From Cyanobacterium stanieri LEGE 03274 (GTDB taxonomy: Bacteria; Cyanobacteriota; Cyanobacteriia; Cyanobacteriales; Cyanobacteriaceae): 64,000 nucleotides of DNA. The DNA lies in the NCBI RefSeq assembly GCF_015207825.1, contig NZ_JADEWC010000004.1:52155-116154 (forward strand), read 5' to 3'. Below, piece by piece: positions 38,907 through 47,496 of this stretch. The notes beneath the pieces were generated by a model. It worked only from the letters and a program-made list of their open reading frames with translations. It did no database searches and had not been told where the DNA came from. Both the position numbers and the translations under genes were made by a program. The first letter of the stretch is position 1; every line of letters begins with the position of its first letter.

Positions 38907-41417
38907 ATGGTTGCATTTAGTCAAGACTCTCAACATAGAATTACCATCGAATATGATAATCAACAAAAACTAATTATCTTAAACAATCAGGTATATTCTA
39001 TTGGTCGTCATTCTAGCAATACTATCGTTATTCATCATCCAACGATTTCCCGTTATCATTGTACAATATTACCCGTCAAATATAAAGAAAATAGAGGTAA
39101 AAAAGTATTCTGGATTATTGACGGAGACTTAAAAGGCAATAGAAGTGCTAATGGCTTATATATTAATGGTAATAAATGTTTATCCCATGAATTAAAATGC
39201 GGGGATAGTATCGGCATTGGAGGACAAAAGGTTTTATTATCCTATGATTTAATTAACCCTAATCGTGATGATGATGAGGAGGAAGAAACACAACCTTTAA
39301 TTACTAATACCTTTGTTAAAGATGATGTCTTAAAAATTGAGGAGAGAGACACTTTAATTCAAGATACCTATTCTGAATCTACCCCCACTAAATTTAGGAA
39401 AGAAAGGCTTTATTTAATCAAAGAAATTTTAAGGTTAATTCACAGTGAAAAAGACAAACTAGCTTATGGGATTATTGAAATAGATTTAAAGGGAATCATC
39501 ATCAAGACAAATAACTTTTTTGAGCAATATTTTGCTAACCTTTTAGTCAATCCAGAAGATAATCCTTTTTTAACTAATCTTGTGGAAGAAGTTAATAAAA
39601 AACAAGAGCAAATTTTCATCCGTGAAGTAACCTACGATAGTCATCGATATACGCAATCAGCTTATCTTAGTGACGATGATATTATCATTAGTCATATTTT
39701 TGAATTTACCCATCATAATCAGGTAGAAAAAGCCCTGCAAGAAAGTGAAGAAAAATATCGGGCGGTGGTAAGACAAATATCAGAAGGAATTGTCCTAGTT
39801 GATCCTATCACAAAAGAAATCTTAGAAGCCAATAGCGCTTATTGTGATTTAACGGGGTATCGTGGTGAGGATATTTTATCCCTGAAAATTTATGACTTAA
39901 TGGCGGTGGATAAAGAAATTATTGATAGTATTATTGATAAAATTCATCATTATCGACTTGATTTGGTGCAAGAATCCCTTCATCGTTGCCAAGATGGTAG
40001 TTTACTTCCTGTGGAGGTAAATATTAGTATGATTTTTTATAGTGCCAAAGAGGTTATCTGTTATGCGGTAAGGGATATTACGGAAAGAAAAATATCTGAG
40101 GAGATGTTACGTTACCAAGCATCCCATGATTTATTGACTAAGTTGGGTAATCGTAATTTCTTTAATGAACAATTATACAAGGCGATCGCCAATGCCAGTA
40201 CCTATGAGCAAAAAATCGCCATATTATTTATTGATTTAGATCGTTTCAAGAATATCAATGATACCTTAGGGCATCACATTGGAGATCAATTTTTACAAAG
40301 TGTAGCCAAAAGACTAGAAAAAAGTTTACGAAATGTAGATTTTATCGCTAGATGGGGGGGAGATGAATTTACGATATTATTATCTAACATCAAAACCAGT
40401 GACGAAGTAGCAAAGGTAGCCCAAAGAATTTTAGACAGTGTAAAAAAACCTATTCAAATTTTAGAGTTTCAATTATATGCCAGTTTGAGTATAGGTATTG
40501 CTATTTATCCCCAAGATGGAGATAACCCCGATACTTTATTAAAAAATGCCGATGTCGCCTTATATCGCACTAAGGAGTTAGGGGGGAATAGCTATCAATA
40601 TTATCAACCTTTCATGAATCAACAACATACTGAGTTGTTACAAATGGAAAGTTATCTATATGATGCCCTCACAAATAAAGAATTTGAATTATATTACCAA
40701 CCGCAAATAGATATTACTAAACAAAAAATTGTCGGAATGGAAGCCTTAATTCGTTGGAATCATCCTTTACTTGGTAGAGTTGCGCCCAATAATTTTATCC
40801 CTATTGCTGAGGAAACAGGATTAATCGCCCCCATCGGGGAATGGGTAATAGAAGAATCTTGTCGTCAAAATAGCATATGGCATGATTTAGGTTATGGTGA
40901 TTTAAAGGTTGCTGTTAATATTTCTGCTAGGCAATTTCAACATAAAAATCTTGTTTATACCATCGCTAATATTCTGACTAAAAATGGTTTATCTCCTCAA
41001 TTTTTAGAAGTGGAAATTACGGAGAGTAGTATTATTCAAAATCCTGATTTAGCGAAAAAAATTCTTACCCAATTAGATGAATTAGGTATAGTGGTAGCCA
41101 TGGATGATTTTGGCACGGGTTATTCTTCTTTGGGATATTTAAAAAAGTTTCCTTTTTCTAAGATAAAAATTGACCAAAGTTTTGTCAGGGAGTTGAAAAA
41201 TAAACAGGAAGATTTGGCGATTATTTCGGCGGTGGTAATTCTTGGTAGGGGAATGAATTTACAGGTAGTGGCAGAGGGCATCGAAAATGCCCAACAACTT
41301 AAATTGTTACGGGATTTAAATTGCACCACAATGCAGGGTTACTATTTTGGTAAACCGATGAATGCGAAAGAGGCTACTTGTTTTTTGGGGGAAGGGTTGA
41401 GGGGAAATAAGAATTAA
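38907..41417 (+). CDS. FHA-PAS-GGDEF-EAL cyclic-di-GMP signalling protein
   Basis: An 836-residue soluble sensor. Domains in order: FHA (residues 22-112; SIGRHSSNTIVI, ISRYHCTI, SANGLYINGN), a degenerate PAS-like region (180-270), PAS (278-392), GGDEF diguanylate cyclase (about 400-565; intact GGDEF at 484-488 with an RxxD inhibitory site at 475-478) and EAL phosphodiesterase (about 580-830; EAL at 612-614, later DDFGTGYSS). Both catalytic motifs are intact, so it may make and degrade c-di-GMP. FHA domains bind phosphothreonine, so a Ser/Thr kinase input is plausible; that combination is uncommon. It stands alone. Confidence 0.95.
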   Translation: MVAFSQDSQHRITIEYDNQQKLIILNNQVYSIGRHSSNTIVIHHPTISRYHCTILPVKYKENRGKKVFWIIDGDLKGNRSANGLYINGNKCLSHELKCGDSIGIGGQKVLLSYDLINPNRDDDEEEETQPLITNTFVKDDVLKIEERDTLIQDTYSESTPTKFRKERLYLIKEILRLIHSEKDKLAYGIIEIDLKGIIIKTNNFFEQYFANLLVNPEDNPFLTNLVEEVNKKQEQIFIREVTYDSHRYTQSAYLSDDDIIISHIFEFTHHNQVEKALQESEEKYRAVVRQISEGIVLVDPITKEILEANSAYCDLTGYRGEDILSLKIYDLMAVDKEIIDSIIDKIHHYRLDLVQESLHRCQDGSLLPVEVNISMIFYSAKEVICYAVRDITERKISEEMLRYQASHDLLTKLGNRNFFNEQLYKAIANASTYEQKIAILFIDLDRFKNINDTLGHHIGDQFLQSVAKRLEKSLRNVDFIARWGGDEFTILLSNIKTSDEVAKVAQRILDSVKKPIQILEFQLYASLSIGIAIYPQDGDNPDTLLKNADVALYRTKELGGNSYQYYQPFMNQQHTELLQMESYLYDALTNKEFELYYQPQIDITKQKIVGMEALIRWNHPLLGRVAPNNFIPIAEETGLIAPIGEWVIEESCRQNSIWHDLGYGDLKVAVNISARQFQHKNLVYTIANILTKNGLSPQFLEVEITESSIIQNPDLAKKILTQLDELGIVVAMDDFGTGYSSLGYLKKFPFSKIKIDQSFVRELKNKQEDLAIISAVVILGRGMNLQVVAEGIENAQQLKLLRDLNCTTMQGYYFGKPMNAKEATCFLGEGLRGNKN

Positions 41418-41819
41418 TCATGGATAGTTATTCTTGGTATTTTTTGCTCATTTTGTAAAGAAATGTGAATATAATGTTAAGTTTTGCCAAAAGTATTGCT
41501 TATGCTGACCAAAAATCGATTTTTTTTTGTAAAGTTATTTACAATTCTTGATGATCAAAATGCTTAATTCATTGTATAAATGACTTGTCAGTTTAATAAA
41601 ACTGAAACCATAGCAAAAACACCTTTTATAACCTGATATGGAAAGGAAAAAAATATAAAGTCCTTACCTATCAAGACTTACACCATTTTATTATCTACCA
41701 ATTAACAAGATGTTTTTTGATTAGTCACAGGCTGATTAAACAGATACTTGTAAACAAGATGTAAAGTTTTGTAACAAAACTTAAAAATAGATTAATCCAC
41801 ATACATAGGAGAAACATAA
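41418..41819 (+). other. Upstream region of the phycobilisome linker gene
   Basis: A 402-bp gap without a gene. Its last 80 bp contain the HLR1-like site and dyad described separately, and a strong ribosome binding site (AGGAG at 41807-41811). Confidence 0.6.
41758..41782 (-). promoter_or_regulatory. HLR1-like (RpaB-type) site and dyad upstream of the linker gene
   Basis: On the minus strand 41758-41775 reads GTTACAAA-AC-TTTACATC. The known HLR1 consensus is (G/T)TTACA(T/A)(T/A), two bases, then the same again; the first half matches fully and the second in 7 of 8. A further TTTACAAG lies 3 bp beyond. The site also overlaps a perfect 9-bp dyad AAGTTTTGT/ACAAAACTT (41764-41782). Its position 45-60 bp before the start codon suits transcription control by light stress. 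Confidence 0.5.
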
Positions 41820-42689
41820 ATGTCTTTAGAAAGAAGCGCTAACTTAGGCTTAAGTTTTTATGAAGAAGACAATATCATTGAAAGAAAGCCCAATGATTCT
41901 GATGAGCGCACTAATCAAATTATCAACGCTGTATATCGTCAGGTGTTGGGTAATTCTTATGTGATGAAAAGTGAGCGAGTGATTAATGCGGAGTCTCGTT
42001 TTCGTAATCGTCAGTTGAATGTCAGGGAATTAGTACGGGCGATCGCCAATTCTGATGCTTATCGTCGTCGTTTCTTTGAAACCTGCCCCCGTTATCGTTT
42101 TACGGAGTTAAATTTTAAACATCTTTTGGGGCGCACCCCTGAAAACCAAGATGAGATGAGATTTCATAGTGATATTCTTGATAACTACGGTTATGAGACT
42201 GATATAAATGCTTATATCGATAGTGAAGAATATACTGAAGCCTTTGGGGATGACATTGTACCCTATTTCCGTGGCTATAAAACCGATAACAATCGCACCA
42301 TGGTGGAATTTACCCATAGTTTTGCGATGTTGCGCGGTGTGGCTAGTAGTGATTATGGTGCAAATTTAACTTCCCCTGTCATCCATAAAAATGTTTTAAC
42401 TCAAACTCCTATCTCCATCAAACCTCCTTCTGGGGGCGCTGCCGGTGATGGTTGGGCATTCCAAGGCACTCCCCTTGATTCTGCTACCCGTCAGGGGGTT
42501 GGCGCTGATGAGGATGGAAGAATTTTCCGTGTGGAGGTGACTGGTTATCGTGCTAAAACTTTTAATCGGATACCTAAATTCTCTCGTCCTAACAAAGTTC
42601 ACATGGTTTCTTATAGTCAGTTATCTGAATTGTATCAAAGAATTCATAAGCAAGGTGCGGCGATCGCATCTATTACACCCATTAACTAA
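41820..42689 (+). CDS. Phycobilisome rod linker, CpeC-like (phycoerythrin-associated)
   Basis: A 289-residue linker. Residues about 20-165 form the PBS_linker domain (IINAVYRQVLGNSYVM, FTELNFKHLLGRTP, DSEEYTEAFGDDIVPYFRGY). After a Gly/Ser/Pro-rich hinge, a CpcD-like domain (about 235-286) reads RVEVTGYRAKTFNRI...YSQLSELYQRIHKQGAAIASITP. This two-domain layout is that of rod linkers CpcC, CpeC and PecC; the details (CPRYRFTELNF and GYRAKTFN) recall CpeC best, so association with phycoerythrin hexamers is inferred. No phycobiliprotein subunit genes are in the window. It has a strong AGGAG ribosome binding site and an HLR1-like site upstream. Confidence 0.85.
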   Translation: MSLERSANLGLSFYEEDNIIERKPNDSDERTNQIINAVYRQVLGNSYVMKSERVINAESRFRNRQLNVRELVRAIANSDAYRRRFFETCPRYRFTELNFKHLLGRTPENQDEMRFHSDILDNYGYETDINAYIDSEEYTEAFGDDIVPYFRGYKTDNNRTMVEFTHSFAMLRGVASSDYGANLTSPVIHKNVLTQTPISIKPPSGGAAGDGWAFQGTPLDSATRQGVGADEDGRIFRVEVTGYRAKTFNRIPKFSRPNKVHMVSYSQLSELYQRIHKQGAAIASITPIN

Positions 42690-42811
42690 CTTTTAATAAC
42701 TTAAGGATAACTGATGATTAATAAAAAATAACTATTAATTATTGGTTATCCTGTTTTTTGTTAACTAGATTATAGTCTCCAAGCATTTTTTTTGAAACTG
42801 AACGTATTATA

Positions 42812-43189
42812 ATGAGAGTCTCGAATAAGGATAAAAAAATTAGTCAATCCACAGCAATTCGTAAACTGCAAACATGGATAAAAAGTAAACATCTTATTTG
42901 TAGCGGAAGTTTTTTTATTCTTGAAACGGTGGAATATTCGATGATAGAAAGATTTGAAACTTTTATCAGAGTATTAGGAGGCACACTCATCACCGTTGAT
43001 TCGAGTAAAAGAGTCTTAATCGGTAATCATCGCAAAGTAATTCTCTATCAAGCCAAAGCAAGTTTGCATACTCCTCACCATGACTTAAGAGATTATTGGA
43101 AAGAAAATGGTTGTACTTATACCTATTTTGATGAGCGCCAGGGTTTTGGGGGTGAAAGTTCTATTTTGTCCCAAAGTTGTTCAATATAA
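42812..43189 (+). CDS. Small protein of unknown function (125 aa)
   Basis: I do not recognise a named domain. The protein is 125 residues, basic, soluble, with pattern SQSTAIRKLQTWIKSKHLIC, then VEYSMIERFETFIRVLGGTL and YQAKASLHTPHHDLRDYW. This alternation looks like a genuine folded alpha/beta protein. It lies 122 bp after the linker gene on the same strand and could be cotranscribed. Its last 67 bases overlap, tail to tail, the last 67 bases of the minus-strand gene 43123-43371. No membrane segment and no signal peptide. Confidence 0.65.
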   Translation: MRVSNKDKKISQSTAIRKLQTWIKSKHLICSGSFFILETVEYSMIERFETFIRVLGGTLITVDSSKRVLIGNHRKVILYQAKASLHTPHHDLRDYWKENGCTYTYFDERQGFGGESSILSQSCSI

Positions 43190-43371
43190 TGATAGGCTTG
43201 TTGGGATGATAGTTTCCCATTGCTATGGAGGGCGGAAATATAACCGACTCGATGGGTAAATTCTTGTAAGTTGCTGTTAAAAAGAAATCCCTGTAAATAA
43301 TCTTGCCCGTGATAAGGGGTTTTGGGGAATAGAAAATCATCTCGGGAAGTTGTGGGAAGATTTTTCATCAT
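43123..43371 (-). CDS. Small conserved cyanobacterial protein (DUF7219-like)
   Basis: An 82-residue protein (ATG at 43371 or 43368) reading DDFLFPKTPYHGQDYLQGFL, then FNSNLQEFTHRVGYISALHSNGKLS and AYHYIEQLWDKIE. This resembles short cyanobacterial proteins with the pattern DDFLyP...YyGqftpenl.FNaNLQEFa.rVsYI...GKlsp..Ay..Ik.LWk, filed as DUF7219; the match is from memory. Function unknown. It overlaps the 3' end of 42812-43189 by 67 bp in convergent orientation. Confidence 0.7.
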   Translation of the reverse strand: MMKNLPTTSRDDFLFPKTPYHGQDYLQGFLFNSNLQEFTHRVGYISALHSNGKLSSQQAYHYIEQLWDKIELSPPKPWRSSK

Positions 43372-43496
43372 TTAACCTCTATGGTACTTATTTACGTTGA
43401 AAAGTTAATCTTGGATTAATCAATCCTTAACCAAACCTTAACTTTATCTTAACGTAATCCTCTGAGATGTTAAATAAATGTGATCAAAACTTTACT

Positions 43497-44348
43497 TTAA
43501 AATTTCATGCTTAAGTCTAACCAAGGGGCGCGAGTGATGGTGGCGCTAGTGGAAATAAAATCAATACCTGTTTGGGCTATTTGTTGAATATTGTCAAGGG
43601 TAACGTTGCCAGATGCTTCTATTTTGATGTTTTGATTACTTTGTCTAATAATAGTGACGGCTTGTTTCATCTGGGCAATGGTCATGTTATCTAACATAAT
43701 AATATTAGCTTGATGTTCGATCGCCTCTTGGACTTGTTCAAGGTTATTGGTTTCTACCTCGATGGTAAGGGGATAAGGTATATTACCACGAATAAGGGCG
43801 ATCGCCCTTGCAATACTTCCCGCCGCTTCGATATGATTATCTTTTATCATCACCGCATCATCTAAACCCATGCGATGGTTGATGGCGCCGCCTATCTGGG
43901 TGGCATATTTTTCTAAAATTCTTAAACCTGGGGTAGTTTTACGGGTATCTACTAATTGGGTGGGATAATGGGCAATGGCTTCTACATATTTTCTCGTCAT
44001 GGTGGCGATGCCACTAAGGTGCATTACGAGGTTTAGGGCTACCCTTTCTCCTGTTAATAAGGCATCCATTTTTCCTGCCATGGTTACTAATTTTGTCCCC
44101 GCTAAATAATATTTACCTTCTTCTATTTGTTCAGTGAATAATAGCTTTTCATCTAATAATTGAAACACCATTTTTGCTATGGGTAAACCTGCTATTACTC
44201 CATCTTCTTTTAATAGCCAGTAGGCTTTTTGGTGGCTATTTTCTTCGGTGAATATGGCATTTGTGGTGCGATCACCCCTGCCAATATCTTCCAATAACCA
44301 AGTTTTTAATAGGGGTTCTAAAATTAATTTTGAAGGTAAAATTGCCAT
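43497..44348 (-). CDS. nadC: Nicotinate-nucleotide pyrophosphorylase (carboxylating)
   Basis: NadC converts quinolinate and PRPP to nicotinate mononucleotide in NAD synthesis. The 283-residue protein has the family features: EDIGRGDRTTNAIF near the N-terminus, ERVALNLVMHLSGIAT, the phosphate-binding DTRKTTPGLR, and the barrel end IMLDNM...IEASGNVTLDNI. Length is normal. It stands alone on the minus strand, 176 bp after the GTPase gene. Confidence 0.97.
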   Translation of the reverse strand: MAILPSKLILEPLLKTWLLEDIGRGDRTTNAIFTEENSHQKAYWLLKEDGVIAGLPIAKMVFQLLDEKLLFTEQIEEGKYYLAGTKLVTMAGKMDALLTGERVALNLVMHLSGIATMTRKYVEAIAHYPTQLVDTRKTTPGLRILEKYATQIGGAINHRMGLDDAVMIKDNHIEAAGSIARAIALIRGNIPYPLTIEVETNNLEQVQEAIEHQANIIMLDNMTIAQMKQAVTIIRQSNQNIKIEASGNVTLDNIQQIAQTGIDFISTSATITRAPWLDLSMKF

Positions 44349-44502
44349 TATTTAAAAGTAAAAAAATATAATGATTATTAGTAACAAATTATCAGATTTT
44401 GATCAATATTATTTGAGTTATTGCGAAATAGGTTTTGTGCCAAATTTCGTTCTTATTTGATAAGGGTTTAAGATACGTAGATATTTAATTCACAACAAGT
44501 CT

Positions 44503-44546
44503 ATTAATTGTGCATTGTTAATTGTTAATTGTCAATTGTCCATTGG
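44503..44546. repeat. Heptamer tract overlapping the 3' end of the GTPase gene
   Basis: Tandem AATTGTT/AATTGTC/AATTGTC units. On the minus strand they supply the last codons (WTIDN and stop) of the GTPase gene at 44525. Confidence 0.75.
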
Positions 44547-46438
44547 GTAAGATAATATTGATAACGTTGTTTAAACTGATTAAAAGTCAAATTTTTTGTC
44601 CAAAATTCCACTAAACCATGACCTAAAGCCCATGCTTCTTGATCAGGAGTGCCATTATTTTCGATTAAAATAGTCCATAAAGAAAGTAAATCAAAAGATT
44701 GTTTATCCTCAGCCAATAGAGAAAATAAATCATAGGCAAGTTGTAACTTACCAATCACCAACGGTAATTGCTCAACAGGTATTCTTTGCGCAAGGATATA
44801 AGCTAATTGGGGTGAACCGGTGGTTAAAGTAGAGATAAACTGTAGTACAGGGCTTTTAAGTAGCGCTGTTAATCCTTGGGTTGTCGCCATTTGTAGGGTA
44901 TATTTATCAATAATCTTTGCCGCCGCCGTGCTTTTAGCCTCTAGGTTACGGAAAAAACGAGCCAAACGAATTTGTTTAGCAGGGGCGATCGCCCTTAGAA
45001 TATGAATAGCTAAAATATTATCATACCAAGACTCTCGAACAACATCACCATAACTAGCAGTAACCACAGGTAAAACCTCCTCACAAAACGAGCCTAAATT
45101 TTCCTGACGATACCTCAACGCCTCCCGAATAGAAACCTCCTTAGGTTTATTTCCCTCTTGCCAATCATAGGGGGGTTGCCACTCACGCACAGGGCGTAAA
45201 CGATCAACTTGAGTAACAATAGTAAAAATAGGAATATCTTGGGCATTCTCCCGTAGTTTAACCAAAAAATCTCGATCCATTTGTAAAGCAGGATCAAGGG
45301 CTGGATTAAGTAGCAAAACAATATCCCCATGACGGGCATAATCCAACACCTTTTCTTGATATTCAGGGCGATTTATCTGCTCATAACCGGGGGTATCAAG
45401 AAGATTTAATTGCTCTCCCGTGTTAGCTTTCCATTGATAACTTTTAATATCCGTAGTGCTAGGTAAAAGATCAACTTCTGCAGTATGGGCATTAAACAAA
45501 GTATTAATTAAACTACTTTTTCCTGCTCCCGTCCTACCAACTAACAAAATATTAACAGGTTTTTGCTCAATTTGTTCGGGGGTTTGAGACTCAGAAAGAA
45601 TCTCCTGTAAAGTTTTAGTATTGGTGCTAGGAAGGCTTTTTTGAGGGGAAACAAACTTATCGAGGGATAAACTTTCATTACCGTATAACAAGGCCGTTTG
45701 CCTAGCAAGATTACTCAGGGCAACTTCCCTTAAAATTTGACTCAGATTAATTAATAACTCTTGGTTAGCCTGTTGGGTAGTGGTATTACTGGCGATTTTA
45801 GTCACCGCCACCGCAGGATTAAGCACCCATTGCGCCCAATTCCATACCTTGATTAATTTTCGGGCAGAGGGTTCTAGTTTACGATATAGTTGATAACCCT
45901 GATAACCTTGGGCAATGGACACTTGATTGAGGGCAGGGGATAATTGATTCATCCATTTATCCATATCATCCACCGTCCCTCTAATTAAACTGTATGCTTG
46001 GGGTATGTAAATATTGAGGAGGGGATATTTTTCTTCAGGATAATAAATAAGGGCGATCGCCTGTACCAAATCTTGACAACGTTGGAAAAAAAGTTGAAAA
46101 TCTTCCCACAAAGGAGGATCATCTTTGCTTTCTTGGATAACCTTTTGTAAAGCGGATTCAAGTTTTGTTAAAATTTCAGGATCATTATTATCAAAAGAAG
46201 AACGATTATTTAAACTTTCTTGGGCAGAGGCGATCGCACTTTCCACACTAGGCATCAAAGGCTTAGTCCACCTTACCAACAGCCAACGCCACCCCACAAA
46301 CAACACCACAAATATTGCCCAAATCCAATTTATACCCCACCGATGAATCTGTAACCCCGTAGCCACCACAAAAAATAACACCATCACCAGCGCGGGGGTA
46401 GCCAAAATAAACCATTGCCAAGATTTTAAACGAACCAT
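44525..46438 (-). CDS. Membrane-associated Era/TrmE-like GTPase
   Basis: A 637-residue protein. Residues 10-55 hold two membrane helices (FILATPALVMVLFFVVATGL and WIWAIFVVLFVGWRWLLV). The GTPase domain follows at about 295-470: G1 GRTGAGKSSLIN, G2 Thr in PSTTDIKSY, G3 DTPGYEQ and G4 TQVD in place of NKxD. A C-terminal helical region (about 500-637) completes it. Similar large membrane GTPases are widespread in cyanobacteria with no defined role; dynamin-like or ribosome/membrane functions have been suggested for relatives. The gene's last codons are repeat-derived. It lies 220 bp after the pentapeptide gene on the same strand. Confidence 0.82.
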   Translation of the reverse strand: MVRLKSWQWFILATPALVMVLFFVVATGLQIHRWGINWIWAIFVVLFVGWRWLLVRWTKPLMPSVESAIASAQESLNNRSSFDNNDPEILTKLESALQKVIQESKDDPPLWEDFQLFFQRCQDLVQAIALIYYPEEKYPLLNIYIPQAYSLIRGTVDDMDKWMNQLSPALNQVSIAQGYQGYQLYRKLEPSARKLIKVWNWAQWVLNPAVAVTKIASNTTTQQANQELLINLSQILREVALSNLARQTALLYGNESLSLDKFVSPQKSLPSTNTKTLQEILSESQTPEQIEQKPVNILLVGRTGAGKSSLINTLFNAHTAEVDLLPSTTDIKSYQWKANTGEQLNLLDTPGYEQINRPEYQEKVLDYARHGDIVLLLNPALDPALQMDRDFLVKLRENAQDIPIFTIVTQVDRLRPVREWQPPYDWQEGNKPKEVSIREALRYRQENLGSFCEEVLPVVTASYGDVVRESWYDNILAIHILRAIAPAKQIRLARFFRNLEAKSTAAAKIIDKYTLQMATTQGLTALLKSPVLQFISTLTTGSPQLAYILAQRIPVEQLPLVIGKLQLAYDLFSLLAEDKQSFDLLSLWTILIENNGTPDQEAWALGHGLVEFWTKNLTFNQFKQRYQYYLTQWTIDN

Positions 46439-46658
46439 AATTAGGGTCTTCTGAATGAATTATAAACTAGACATATCAAGTATTTGAACACATTATAACC
46501 ATCAAAAAATACAGAAAAATAATGTTTTTTTTTGCAAAAACACAGTTAAAGAGCAAAAACCATTACCTATTCCCCGCCCTGACGACTCCACTTTTTCAAC
46601 AAACCCTAATTAGGTATTGAGGGAATAAAAGTAATGCAGAGTAAAATTATCCAGCAGA

Positions 46659-47486
46659 TTAATTTAAAACCACCCCATCAAGGATAGCCCCTTCAAAATT
46701 AGTATTATTAGTTTGAGCATCAATCAAATTAGCATTAGTCAGATTCGCCCTCATAAAATTAGACCATGATAACTTAGCTCCCGAAAAATTTGCCTTAGAA
46801 AAATCAGCACTACGTAAACTCACCCAAGTCACCATGGCATCAGTCAAATTAGCACTAAGAAAAACCCCACTAGCAAAATTACCAGCGCTCAAATTAGCAT
46901 GACTAAAATTCGTTTTCGTGGCATTAATACCCACCGCATTAACACTATTCAACTGAGCAAAAGAAAGATTAGCCCCCTCCAAATTAGTATTAAGTAATAG
47001 GGCATTGGTGAGGTTACAACCCTGTAAATTTGCTCCCTGAAGATTAGCACCGCTCAAATTAGCCCGACTCAAAAGACAGTTTGTCATCTGGGCTTTAGTT
47101 AAATTAGCATCCTTAAGGATGGAATCATGGAGAAGGGCATAAATTAATTTTGACTCACTCAAATTAGACTCCGTGAGATTGGCCGCCCGTAAACTAGCAT
47201 CGGTAAGGTTAGATTTAGAAAGATTACTTTGAGTCAAGTTAGAGGTAATTAAGTTGATGCCTGTCATATCTCCTTGAAGGGTGGCATTTTGAAGGTTACA
47301 ACCCTTAAGATTGGTTTCAATCAATGAGCAGTTAACAAATTCTACCCCACTTAAATCAGATTCCTTGAGGTTAGCACGACTCAAGTTAAGATTACCATTG
47401 AAAATTTGACCATGGAGATCTAATTTTTCAAAGTTGGTTTCTCCGTTTTCATATCTTTCGATTAATTCTTTGATGTCCATAATCAT
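46659..47486 (-). CDS. Pentapeptide-repeat protein (275 aa)
   Basis: Nearly the whole protein after residue 25 is A(N/D)LxX repeats (SRANLKESDLSGVEF, SGANLQGANLQGCNL), about 46 units, which form a long right-handed beta-helix. The N-terminus (MDIKELIERYENGETNFEKL, from the third codon) is the short lead common in cyanobacterial family members. No signal peptide, so cytosolic. It begins 10 bp after the stop of the LpxB-like gene and is likely the last gene of the lpxD run. Function unknown; some relatives mimic DNA and protect gyrase, but there is no specific evidence here. Confidence 0.88.
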   Translation of the reverse strand: MIMDIKELIERYENGETNFEKLDLHGQIFNGNLNLSRANLKESDLSGVEFVNCSLIETNLKGCNLQNATLQGDMTGINLITSNLTQSNLSKSNLTDASLRAANLTESNLSESKLIYALLHDSILKDANLTKAQMTNCLLSRANLSGANLQGANLQGCNLTNALLLNTNLEGANLSFAQLNSVNAVGINATKTNFSHANLSAGNFASGVFLSANLTDAMVTWVSLRSADFSKANFSGAKLSWSNFMRANLTNANLIDAQTNNTNFEGAILDGVVLN

Positions 47487-47496
47487 GATTTTTCGT

